A stretch of 64,000 nucleotides of DNA. It comes from Coniochaeta sp. PMI_546 (Eukaryota; Ascomycota; Sordariomycetes; Coniochaetales; Coniochaetaceae). The notes beneath the pieces are model-generated. The model did not search any database, was not told the origin of the DNA, and saw only the letters and a program-made list of their open reading frames with translations. Below, piece after piece: positions 1 to 9,900 of this stretch. Location of the stretch: assembly GCA_021432605.1 (NCBI GenBank), contig MU271144.1, forward strand, positions 496,001 to 560,000, read 5' to 3'. The first letter of the stretch is position 1. Each line of letters opens with the position of its first letter. Both the position numbers and the translations under genes were made by a program.

Positions 1-1270
1 CGACGAAGCGGCGGGACACGGTGGCCGGGAAGGCCAGGGCGGCGCCCTTGTGCGGTATCTTGTGCGCCCAGTTCAGCACCGCCACGGCGTGCTGGTATGC
101 TTGCCGCGTGGTGTGGACTGTGTCTTGGGGGAGGGTCTGTGCTGCTGCTGCTGCTGCTGCTGCCGCAGGGTCGTCTGAGACGGATGGTTGGGGGGTATGT
201 CCCTGCTGTTGCGGTGGGTATTGTGGTGTATGGCCGTTGGGTACGGCCAGGAACGCCTCGGCGTCACTGCCGGCAGGGCAGGGTTTGACGCGGGCTTCCA
301 TTGTGGACAGCTCTTCCTCCAGGCCGTCGAGGAGATGACCGAAGAAACCCCTGCTGCTGGTGCTGAAGTCCAACTGCAGCGCGACCTGCGAGTTGATGAT
401 CTGCGTCACCACCGGGCTGTGGCGGATGTACTGCCACGACGCGGCCGTTATGGCCTTGACGCCCTGGAAGGAGTGGAAGTAGGAGAAGGGCACGGCGTAC
501 ACCCCCAATTGGGAGGCGCGCTCGGTGCCTTCTTCGGTCCTGTTGGACATGCCGTTGAAGGTTATTTCGTCTTTCATAAATGTCCGCGTCGCCGTGGATT
601 GGAACGCGATCAGTGCCGAGGTCAGGAAGAGGGCTTCTGCGTTGGTCTCGTCTATGCCCTTGGTCAGGGCCGCGCTGTACTCGGCGATTGAGGCGGCCAT
701 GTACGCGTGCGAGGCGCGTATCAGTTCCTTGTCGCTTGGCGATTTGCTCCGCAGGTGGAGCGCTGCCACGGCGAGGACCGCATCGGCTAGATGCTGGGCT
801 CCTCCAAAGGCAAGTTTGGGGACTGTGACCCTCCATATGTCGTCCGTCTGGGGGGCCGTGAGGGTGAACGTCTTGCACGTGTAGGCCGTGTAGTGGTGCA
901 TCAGCCTCAGCTCCATCATCCTGGAGACAGGCGGTGTGGGTGTGATTGCGGCTGTAGGCGGCTGTCTGTATAATGGCGTGGCAGCAGCCGAGGCCACGTT
1001 CGGCGACGCATGGCTGACGGTCGGCGACGCGAAGTCGTAGCCTGGCCCAGGCGTGAAGGGCGTTGCTGCCGTAGTGGCCGGGCTGTCGGCTGCGGCAGCT
1101 CCGGACGTTTGTTGCAGTTCGTGGACGACATCCGGATTCTCAAAGTCGCAGGGCACGCCATGCTTGGAGCAGTTTCCACATCTCGGATGGACCTCATCGC
1201 ACTTGATCTTGCGAGTCTTGCAGCGCCGACAACCAGCTCTCGACTTTTTGTGAGACCGCCGCGGGGGCAT
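1..1270 (-). CDS. Zn2Cys6 (Upc2-like) transcription factor, 3' end cut by window edge
   Basis: The reverse strand reads open without interruption from an ATG at 1270 to the left edge, about 423 codons with no stop, so the C-terminus lies outside the window. Near the N-terminus the six cysteines of a fungal binuclear zinc cluster are spaced C-x2-C-x6-C-x6-C-x2-C-x6-C (GCRRCKTRKIKCDEVHPRC and onward, about residues 14-40). A Pro/Ala/Thr-rich linker follows, then a segment beginning MELRLMHHYTAYTC, which resembles the start of the regulatory domain in Upc2-type sterol-uptake regulators. A run of GCT/CTG triplets at 141-163 encodes a polyalanine tract. The protein should act in the nucleus as a DNA-binding regulator; its target genes cannot be read from the sequence. 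It is transcribed away from the cystathionine gamma-lyase gene. The Zn2Cys6 assignment is firm; the Upc2-like label is family-level inference. Confidence 0.88.
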   Translation of the reverse strand, partial: MPPRRSHKKSRAGCRRCKTRKIKCDEVHPRCGNCSKHGVPCDFENPDVVHELQQTSGAAAADSPATTAATPFTPGPGYDFASPTVSHASPNVASAAATPLYRQPPTAAITPTPPVSRMMELRLMHHYTAYTCKTFTLTAPQTDDIWRVTVPKLAFGGAQHLADAVLAVAALHLRSKSPSDKELIRASHAYMAASIAEYSAALTKGIDETNAEALFLTSALIAFQSTATRTFMKDEITFNGMSNRTEEGTERASQLGVYAVPFSYFHSFQGVKAITAASWQYIRHSPVVTQIINSQVALQLDFSTSSRGFFGHLLDGLEEELSTMEARVKPCPAGSDAEAFLAVPNGHTPQYPPQQQGHTPQPSVSDDPAAAAAAAAAQTLPQDTVHTTRQAYQHAVAVLNWAHKIPHKGAALAFPATVSRRFV

Positions 1271-2830
1271 GTTTCGATCTGATGGTCGTCAGGAAAAGGG
1301 AGGGCGCCTTGCGTGCCGGTTGCTGCTTGTGCTGCTGATGCTGTGCGTCGACAGTTCCATATGGGACTGCTGGCGACAGCGATTGTCTCGCCCCCGGAGA
1401 TGATATCAGTCTTCCGGTCGGTTCCAATTCGAGATTTGACGGGCCGGTAATGGGAACTAAGGTGTCGTCACGGAGGAAGAAGGGCGGCGAGAGTCGTCTG
1501 GCAACTGCACGTCTCGGTCTTCATGTGCAATCCAAGCGCCATGGCAGTACCGTGTGAGGGACACAGGGCCGTAGCACTGTGCGGGAAGCGGGCTGTGCAG
1601 TGGGGTACGTGACAGAAACGCTTGTTTCCATTCGCTGGGCTGAGACATAAATCCTGGCGAAAGTTGTGAAATTATGCATTCCCGGTGAACAAGCTTCCGG
1701 GAATATGAAAGTCGCTGTGGCGGCGGTGTGTATATCGAGACATCATCTGAACAATGGAACTTAGTGTACTATGGAAGCACTTCCCAGGTCCAGTGATAAT
1801 GTCAGCATCGAGGCGGGCGAGTCCGGAGCCGAAGGATTCACGGTTATGCGATTTTCCTGACAGATTTGACAGCCTTTCAGTGTCGGACAAGACGATTCGC
1901 TGGCACTCGTCAAGGTCAAACTTGGCACGTCATCGATCCGGGGACGACATGGCGGGTTGAGCGTGGCTCGGAGATAACAAGGTGTCTCTCATGAAAGCAC
2001 CGAATTGCTCATGTTCGAACTGTTACACATGTTACACAGCAGTACTCTTTGCTAAACGCTGCAACGAAGATCAGGGAGAATCAACGAGAGGAAGTCAGCC
2101 ATTGAGAAGTTGAGATGTCTACAATAGGGCGTCTTGTTATTACGCACTCGTGAAGTAATAGATAAGGTGATTTAAGTGTACCTCAACTTAGGCCGAGCGG
2201 TCTGCGTCGGTTCAAGTACAGCCTGGGTCAAGTCAAGGTTGGCGACAAACGTAACACATTCGCTGGCATGGCAGGCAAAGCTACTGGAAGGTACCCTTGA
2301 GTATCTTACCTACCAGAAACAACAGAGGGAGAGAGCAAAAAAAAACATTTTTGGCACGATTGATTTCTCAGCCGCAGATTTCAAATTTACCGAACTATCT
2401 CGAATGAGTCGTGCTTGAAGGAGCACGCATTAAACCCTATTAGCTATCAAGTATTCGTATATATAATCCCAGAGCATCAGACCTCTCCGATTCCCCGTCT
2501 TTCATGATTCAATCGTACGTCGAAGAGTTGAGTCCATGAACAAAGGCTAAAAAGTCACTTGACGTATTTCACCGTCAGCGCAATATTGCACCATCGGTGA
2601 CCTTTATCGCACTATCGCATGACTCTTATCTGCGATACGCCATAACTTTTTTCTTGGTACCTGGCACTAAACCTCGACGAGTCGGCCTGCAGATACCATA
2701 TTCAATACTTGTTGAACATCCTCAAGGGAACATCTGGTCATCTGGGTGAAGAATACCTACTCGTCCTCTCTCAGTCTCGCCCAATTGAAGTGCATTCAAG
2801 TCAATTGAGAGCCGCCGTAATCCTCACACA
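1271..2830. other. Intergenic, shared 5' region of two divergent genes
   Basis: About 1.56 kb between the divergent starts of the zinc-cluster factor and the cystathionine gamma-lyase. I found no coding region with a convincing start, product or intron structure, and no repeat longer than short direct copies such as TGTTACACA at about 2022-2039. It should hold both promoters, but I could not assign specific elements. Confidence 0.6.
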
Positions 2831-4090
2831 ATGACGGCCTCGGACCACCCCATCACGACCCCTCCAAGGGCGCCCTCCCCAGTCCACGGCTTCGGTACCC
2901 TCGCCGTGCATGCCGGCGCACCCCACGACCCCGTCACCGGTGCCGTCATCGAGGCCATCTCTCTATCGACCACCTTCCAGCAGACCGCCGTCGGCGTGCC
3001 AATCGGCCAATTCGAGTACAGCCGCAGCAGCAACCCCAACCGGAACAACTTTGAGACCGCCGTCGCGGCTCTCGAGCACGCCAAATATGCCCTCGCCTTC
3101 TCCTCCGGCAGCGCGACCACCGCCAACATCCTCCAGAGTCTAGCGGCCGGCTCGCACGTCATCTCCGTCTCCGACGTGTACGGCGGCACCCACCGCTACT
3201 TCACCCAGGTCGCCAAGGCCCACGGCGTCAAGGTAACCTTCACGCCCGAGATCGAGGTTGACATCCGCGATCACATCACGCCCGCCACCAAGCTCGTCTG
3301 GATCGAGACCCCCTCCAACCCCACCCTGCGACTCGTCGACATCCGCGCCGTGGCCACCCAGGCGCACGAGCACGGCATCCTCGTCGTGGTCGACAACACC
3401 TTCCTCTCCCCCTACGTGCAGAACCCCCTGGACCACGGCGCCGACATCGTCGTGCACTCGGTCACAAAGTACATCAACGGCCACTCCGACGTCGTCATGG
3501 GCGTCGCCGCCTTCAACAGCGACGAGATCAAGGCCCGCCTCACCTTCCTCCAGAACGCCATCGGCGCCGTCCCGTCCGCCTTCGACTGCTGGCTCGCCCA
3601 CCGCGGCCTCAAGACCCTCCACCTCCGCGCCAGGCAGGCCACCGTCAACGCCACCCACCTGGCCCACGCCCTCGAGGCCTCCCCGAACGTCATCGCCGTC
3701 AACTACCCGGGCGTCGACAGCCACCCCCACCGCGCCATCGCCAAGCGCCAGCACCGCGACGGCATGGGCGGCGGCATGCTCTCCTTCCGCATCCGCGGCG
3801 GGCACGCCGCCGCCGAGCGCTTCTGCCAGTTCGTCAAGATATTCACCCTGGCCGAGTCGCTCGGCGGAGTCGAGAGCCTGGTCGAGGTGCCCAGCAGCAT
3901 GACCCATGCGGGCATCCCGCGGGACCAGCGGGAGGCGGTGGGCGTGTTTGACGACCTCGTGCGTGTGAGCTGCGGCGTGGAGGAGGCCGAGGATCTGACG
4001 GCCGATGCGCTCCAGGCTTTGGATCGGGCGGTTGCGGAGGCTACTAAGAGTGCGAACGGGTTCAACGGTAATGGTGTTAATGGGCAATGA
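2831..4090 (+). CDS. CYS3: Cystathionine gamma-lyase (Cys/Met-metabolism PLP enzyme)
   Basis: This single-exon gene encodes 419 residues and matches the Cys/Met-metabolism PLP-enzyme family over its whole length. Cystathionine gamma-lyase cleaves cystathionine to cysteine, 2-oxobutyrate and ammonia in the reverse transsulfuration pathway in the cytosol. Visible family signatures are the N-terminal FGTLAVHAGAPHDPVTGAV, the FEYSRSSNPNR cofactor/substrate loop, the SSGSATT turn, the VDNTFLSPY strand carrying the PLP-ring aspartate, and the SVTKYINGHSDVV motif, whose lysine (residue 213) should form the Schiff base with PLP. SLGGVESL and the C-terminal VRVSCGVE are also typical. The last 20 or so residues are an Asn/Gly-rich tail without expected function. 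The ATG lies just after a CACAA context and gives the usual family length. Cystathionine beta-lyase or gamma-synthase are the close alternatives; length and motifs favour the gamma-lyase. Confidence 0.9.
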   Translation: MTASDHPITTPPRAPSPVHGFGTLAVHAGAPHDPVTGAVIEAISLSTTFQQTAVGVPIGQFEYSRSSNPNRNNFETAVAALEHAKYALAFSSGSATTANILQSLAAGSHVISVSDVYGGTHRYFTQVAKAHGVKVTFTPEIEVDIRDHITPATKLVWIETPSNPTLRLVDIRAVATQAHEHGILVVVDNTFLSPYVQNPLDHGADIVVHSVTKYINGHSDVVMGVAAFNSDEIKARLTFLQNAIGAVPSAFDCWLAHRGLKTLHLRARQATVNATHLAHALEASPNVIAVNYPGVDSHPHRAIAKRQHRDGMGGGMLSFRIRGGHAAAERFCQFVKIFTLAESLGGVESLVEVPSSMTHAGIPRDQREAVGVFDDLVRVSCGVEEAEDLTADALQALDRAVAEATKSANGFNGNGVNGQ

Positions 4091-4657
4091 TTTTTTCTTT
4101 TGATGCTTGCGCGAACTTGGGGGGCGATGGGATAGGTATGGGTTGGACGGTATTTTGATACTTTTATCATAAAAAAAGCATCAAAAGCGAGGAGTGGTTA
4201 TTTGCTTTATATAGCCTGTTATGAGAGAGGTCTATACGACGATAGACTTCCTTATAGATGTTGAGACCAATTGATGACTTGGCGTGAGCCGAGGACTGAT
4301 TTTCCAGGGGCAGTATTCAAGTGATGACCTGTTGATGCTGTGCAGCTCTTCTCGATCCATTACACAGCTCCAGAGTATACTAGTGCCTGGTCTGACCTCT
4401 CGACAATCGACGCCTATAGGGTATCTCGACGTACAAGCACAGTCTCTGCGCACTCATCACTCCAGCACGACTGGCCTCTATCCTTCGTCTCTTATAGAGC
4501 TTCATCATTCATACGCATTATAACCAGCAGCTCGCTAGCCCTCCACCTGTGATATCCACCAGGTAACAGATGAGTATTATACCCAGAACCAGCCTTGACC
4601 AAAATCGCAATCAAACCTCAAATCTCCTCCTCCCATCCTCGGTAGCAGCCCTGCCCG
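4091..4657. other. Convergent intergenic region
   Basis: This stretch lies between the 3' ends of the gamma-lyase gene and the oppositely oriented small secreted-protein gene. An A-rich run near 4170-4180 is the only compositional feature. No gene, RNA or repeat is supported. Confidence 0.6.
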
Positions 4658-5140
4658 CTATAAGTCTCCCTGTCTTCCCCCGATGACGTTCCCTTCTCCC
4701 TCGCCAAGACCCCATATCTTCCTGCCTATCCTCTCCCTCCACCCGCTAATCTCCTCGACAGCAGCCCTGACCGCGTCCGCCAGACCGCCAACTCTCTGCG
4801 TCCCCGAAGTTGGTGTCACCCGTTCCTCGTCCGCAGACGTCGTGGTACTATCCTGCCGGTAGGCGGGTATCACGATATCTTCCGTTTCGCTCAAGGACTC
4901 GGTGACATCGTCTAACCGCACATATCTCCTCGGGGGTGTGTCTGGGTCAACCGCAACGAGTTGTTGCTCCGAGTTTGTGTTGAGTATTGATGGTGCCTCG
5001 ACAGTGTCTACATCCCGGCGGTGCACGTCGCGGTGATGGACCGGATATGAGATCGCGGTCGAGGACACGGCGAGGAAGCAGAGGAGGATGAGGGGCGCGG
5101 GGGGATGGTATGATCTGCTTTTGGAGCCCATTGTTTTCAT
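4658..5140 (-). CDS. Small putative secreted protein, function unknown
   Basis: An uninterrupted 160-codon frame starts at ATG 5140. The N-terminus has a short basic region (KSRS) followed by a hydrophobic core, LILLCFLAVSSTAIS, a good signal peptide with likely cleavage near residue 30-32. Immediately after it come two basic patches (HHRDVHRRDVDTVE) that could serve as Kex2-type processing sites. The rest is acidic and polar with no cysteine in the mature part. A helical amphipathic segment (GGLADAVRAAVEEISGWRER) lies near the C-terminus and the final 20 residues are Gly-rich. I do not recognise a family. It is flanked by long non-coding stretches on its 5' side. The reading frame could be fortuitous; the signal peptide and length are the only support. 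Confidence 0.5.
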   Translation of the reverse strand: MKTMGSKSRSYHPPAPLILLCFLAVSSTAISYPVHHRDVHRRDVDTVEAPSILNTNSEQQLVAVDPDTPPRRYVRLDDVTESLSETEDIVIPAYRQDSTTTSADEERVTPTSGTQRVGGLADAVRAAVEEISGWRERIGRKIWGLGEGEGNVIGGRQGDL

Positions 5141-6547
5141 GTATTACCCAAGGTCAGGTTACCAGGGGTGGAAGTACTGGAGCTTGTGGTACAGGATGTT
5201 TGGTTTGTGTTGGGATTAAGGTAGGTAGTGATACTACTTGTGTGCTACCACAACAAGGGCAGCTGGATTTATGCGAAAAAGTGACGATAACGACAGACAC
5301 AAGACGCGAAAAGGCGAGTTAAACATCGAAATGGAGGTGATTCGAGGCTACCCGATCGTTTATGTACTCAGCTGATACACTACCGACCACATTCCCAACA
5401 GGACGGCCTAGTGTCGTGGTGTGCATTCCAGCCCGTCTCGACGCCGCAAAGCAACATATAGTTTTGGGCCCTGGCGACTTGGGGTCCCCAAATCATCTAA
5501 TTTAGGGGTGTGTGAGATGGATGGTGTGGTCTGCTTCCCTTTTTTCTACCTTCCCCCATCCCTTTGGCTTTCCGACTGGCATAAAAAAGTGGCTGCTCAC
5601 TATCACCTGGTTCGTCACCCCGGAATACGAGAGCCAAGACTCTGGGGGGGGAATGAACGGGGATTGGGCGCGACGTTTGGCGGAGGAAAGCTACGCCGGC
5701 TGTCAGATAAGCTTAACGGACCTGAGAGGGTGCACGAGGGTTTCCTGAGCGCAGGAGGGGATATGAATTGTGGCACATGCGGTACTGCAGCCACCAAATC
5801 TTCTTCTTTTTTTAAGGTTAAGGTAAGTCGTGTGAGGGCGGGAGTCACGACGGGAAACACGACGGGAGAGCTCCAGCTGTCACGTCACGCGATTGATGGC
5901 TGTCAAAGACGCGATGAACCGTTGGACAGAGAAAGTGTTGAATGACAGACCCACTTGCCTGATTGGGCGACTGGGGCACAGCAAGCCACGTTCAACATTC
6001 ACAGCATCAACGCACAAACAGTGCATACCTTATCCTACCTGTACCTTACTAGGTATGTATATCATAGACACAGAGGTATAAGAGACGTCAGAAGTCTGGA
6101 TGGATTACATCTCGTCAGAATACACTGCCTTACTTAGGTATTCAACCCGGGTATACCGTCCCTTTCAAATCGTCAACTCGCGGATTCCTTGTTCCAGGTT
6201 TACCTGCCCTTCAACATCCAGTAAACCCTCGACCATCCTTAATGTCCCTATCCCGAAATCGAAAACGCCTGCAGGCACGACCGAAGCGGTCGAAAATGCG
6301 AATAAAAAAAAATAGGTGAAGTGACGAAAAGAAGCTGATCGCGCCTTCCTTGGCCTCGCCGGGCCGTTATACTCGAACATGAGAATGGAAACAATGTGTG
6401 TCGCTTGCATATATGCGGACCGCAAATGCTCGAATGAAGGCAGAAGCCCGCTGTGCCCGAGATGGTAAACAGTCATCCGAACCTTCTTATCCCTCTCTCG
6501 CCACCTTCTTATCGGCCAAGTGCGCGTGAGAGTCAAAAAAAAAAGCG
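5141..6547. other. Intergenic, no supported gene
   Basis: About 1.4 kb between the secreted-protein gene and the end of the open frame behind the DUF1765 stop codon. Several open frames of 60-170 codons exist on the plus strand around 5400-5950, but they lack convincing starts, low-complexity-free composition or family likeness. I treat it as promoter and 3' flanking DNA. Confidence 0.5.
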
Positions 6548-6961
6548 TCACCACGCCGGATCCCTCACCGCCACAGGTCGCGGAGGCGCAATGTAGAAGC
6601 CCACCGGCATGCTGTCGAGCAGTCCCTTCACCTCGGCCATGTCCAGGCCTTTTCCCTTCCTCATCTTCCTGTCGATTCGCACCTTCATGCTCTGTCGGTG
6701 TCGCTCCTTCTCGATCCAGGCATCCAGCTGTATCTCTTTCTCTTTCTGCTCCTGCCTCTCCCTCTCCCTCTTCGCCTCCTTCCTCTTCTCGTGTCTCTCC
6801 ACCATCGCCAACCATTTCTCCTTGGCGGTTTCCTTCGACCCTTCCAGCTCCTGCTTCTTCCCCTCCACGACCAACGCCTGTTCAGGCCTCACCCCCTCAC
6901 CACCAGGCACCACATCATCAACCTCATCCACCGGCCCGACGACAGGAGGAAGAAGAGCCCC
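6548..6961 (-). CDS. In-frame coding-like extension directly behind the DUF1765 stop codon
   Basis: The codon after the TAG stop of the DUF1765 gene (6962-6964) begins a further 137 sense codons in the same frame, ending at TGA 6548. The sequence is not random. After a short Pro/Gly/Val-rich start it is dominated by Lys/Glu/Arg heptad-like helix (for example KEKWLAMVERHEKRKEAKRE) and closes with GLLDSMPVGFYIAPPRP. There is no ATG near its beginning; the first in-frame ATG is at 6805, which would give only 85 residues. It could therefore be a read-through extension, an alternative 3' exon, a small separate gene starting at 6805, or the tail of a longer ancestral protein cut by a nonsense change. 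I could not find a well-formed intron that removes the TAG. That the frame is coding is inference. Confidence 0.42.
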   Translation of the reverse strand, partial: GALLPPVVGPVDEVDDVVPGGEGVRPEQALVVEGKKQELEGSKETAKEKWLAMVERHEKRKEAKRERERQEQKEKEIQLDAWIEKERHRQSMKVRIDRKMRKGKGLDMAEVKGLLDSMPVGFYIAPPRPVAVRDPAW

Positions 6962-9900
6962 CTAGGCCCGCCCACCAAAAGCCCTCATCCCCAACCCATC
7001 CACCCCGAGACTCGGCACCTCCACCTCCCCGAGCCCCAGCACGCCCTCGTCCCTCCTCCGCTCGACAAAGTTGTTGCACTCGGCCACCACCATGGCCCAC
7101 TCCGCCAGCGCCCGCCCCGCATACGTGGCGTTCGAGATGTACATCCCCGCCGGGCGGAGGGGCTGGGTCGACGGCGAGGGGTCCGGGGTCCCCGTGCGCG
7201 GGGTCTGGAGGTCCTCTGACGCGCGCGGGGAGGAGGGGTGGGAGGTGGAGGTGGAGGTCCGGCTTGGTCGGATGGGGAGGGCGGTCAGGTCCAGGTTGGG
7301 TGTCTCGGAGAAGGAGATGGACTGTTCTGGGGAGGAGTATTCGACGCTGCTGCTTGTGCTGCTTGTGCTACTGCTGGTGCTGGTGCTGCTGCCGGTCGAG
7401 GCGGTGCGGGAGTGCGGGCTGAGTGACGGACGGCCTGGGCGGGTAGGTGTGAGTGGGGAGTCGGTCTCGAGGGGTCTCGCGTTGCGGGCTTCGGTCACTA
7501 GGCCGCTGGGCTGCATGACGCCGCTTATCCGCCGGGTTGCGGGTGGTAGGCCCGGTGCGGGAGGTGGTGGGGTGTCGCTTCTGCCCATCGCTGTCTCGCC
7601 GGATCCGGGGTTGTTGGCCTGTAGAGTAGCTAGTCGGGCGCTGACTCTGGCTTGTGCGAGGGCCGGGAGACGCGGACGGGTGAGGACGCGGTCGCGCGGC
7701 GGTCCGGCTGCTGTGGTCGCGTGGTTCTGCCAGGTGAGCGTGAAGCGGAACTGGTATTGTATCTCGTCGAAGATGGGCGCGGAGCCGGTCGAGGAGGTGG
7801 ACTCGGAGGACGACGTGACGCCGGTCGAGCTCTGCTTCGGCGGGGGCGGAGGACCTCGGGTCCTGGACGCGGCTGTCTCTTTGCGGACTTGTTCCAGCTC
7901 GTCGTTGTCCCAGGTTCGCTTCAAGTTCCCGCCCGCCATGTTGACTCCCGCAGCCGCCCCGGCCGTCATGGAGAGGACCTTGCCGATCAGCGACCACTTC
8001 TTCTTCGAAGCCGTGTCGGCGGGCCTGCTGCTGGCATCGGCTGCCACAGCGGCCGGTCCCGTGTACGGTACGCCCTCGGTGCCACCGCCCGAGAGACTCG
8101 TCGGGAACTGGTCGAAGCCCACAAACAGCCCCGGCTGCGGCGTCTGCACCTCGGTACGGATAATCATAAACCTCTTCCCCGGTGTCGGGTAACACGGCGC
8201 CGTGGAGGTCGGCAGGCTCTTCCCCTCGTCGGCATTCTGCTTCATCCACAGGTAATGCGCCCAGACGGTCTTCAGGCGCTGCGCAGCAAGCAGGAATATC
8301 TGCTCGTCCACCTCGTTCGCGCTCCCGGAATCCCTGCAGATGCGCCAGCAGAGCAGGCGCATGTAGTACGCCCTGACCATCGGGCACCAGTTGTTGAAGA
8401 ACTTGTCAAACGTCACGTCCGAGAGCAGCCAGTCGATGACGAGCGCCTTCTTGCGCGACGGGTCCGCGACGATGGCGTCCCAGAGCATGTAGACGAAGGA
8501 GAGCACGCGGATCTCGGCCATGGTGTTGTTGGAGTCCAGCATCATCCTGCACACGTCGAACCAGAAGGGCCAGTCGATGAAGTCGATCTGCTTTGCCGGA
8601 CCGGGGGAGACGGACGGGTCGAATAGAGGGAAGGCCTCTTCCCGTGGGGATGTGGCGTAGCTGCTGTTGAGGGTGTTCTGGTAGTAGTTGTACGTCGTCA
8701 AGACCTCCTCTAGGTAATCGCAGAGCATGAAGATAGATGTGTGCTCGTAGCGCGACGTGCGCTTGGTCGCGCTCCTGGTAACCGCCATGAAGGCCTCCGC
8801 AAATGTCAGCTTGACGCTCGGGAGTACCCCAACCGTATTGTCAGCCAGCATGTCCTTGAGCAGTATGACCAGCCGATTCTCCGCCATCCCCTTCATGAGG
8901 TTGTAAGGCGGCAACGAGAGGGCGGACATGGACGCGTCAGCGCCGTATATCCCGTCCGTCAGGGGCGGACCAGACAGCGCGTCGAGAGGGCCCTGTCGCT
9001 GGATGGAGCTGTCCAGGTTCGCGAGCAACTGCGCGTGCAGCAGCACAAACGCGGGACCGCGCGCCTTCTCGACAAGCGGCAGGTCGCCGGGCATGAACTC
9101 CTCGGCCAGGATGTAGTAGTACTTGCAGAAGATGAAGAGCAGATCCGTGTCCCCGCCCCTCCACCTCGACACCCACGGGCCGTGCCACTGGATCTTGGAG
9201 GCGAGCAAGGGCAGCTTGGCCGCCAGCCGCAGCCTGTCGGTGATGGTCTTGACGCTCGTCCAGCCCAGGCCGCCCAGGTTTGGCGGGAACAGGGCGACGA
9301 TGTCCTCGCTCTCGCCCCTGCTCCGCCGCGGCAGGCAGAACTCGTCGGCCACCCGGCGCACCAGGTCGGCCCTCAGACCCCACAGCCGGACGAGGATATC
9401 GGCGATGCCCGGCGTGAAGAAGAAGGCGTAGGCGCACGCCTTGCCGCTCCAGTTCACCAGGCTGGTGGGCGCGTGGCGCATGGACATCTTATCTACCACC
9501 AGGGCCATCTGCGTCGTCAGGTTGGTGGTGAACATGGTGCGGATGTTGTGCTCGGCCGACTCGACCATCATCTCCGCCCCGCCTCCCGACAGGGCCCAGG
9601 CGCTCTGGTCGTCCGTGTCCCTGGTCGACTGCGTGCCGGATCGCTGCCGCACTATCTCCGCCGGCGACCGTTCCGCTAGGGGCTGGAAGTAGGTCGTGCT
9701 TAGTCTCCACTCGGGCCGCATCATGATCATGGTCGTCGCCTCGAGCAATGTCGGACGATCGACGCCCGCCACGGGCTGGAGGTTGTTCATGTGGTTGGTG
9801 GTACTGAATGCAAGGTTGCTGTGGACGCGCATGCCGGCCATGACCGACTGGCTGCCGCTGTCGAGCATTTCTAGCAGGCCGTTCCACCACTTATTTAGTA

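Noticed and set aside
188-878. Open frames in several registers opposite or across the zinc-cluster factor gene
   Set aside because: They overlap the clearly coding zinc-cluster frame and have no recognisable features of their own.
3140-4087. Long antisense open frame of 315 codons opposite the gamma-lyase gene
   Set aside because: It is a mirror of the GC-rich third codon positions of the sense gene. Its product is a Gly/Val/Asp-rich sequence without domain, and the sense gene is unambiguous.
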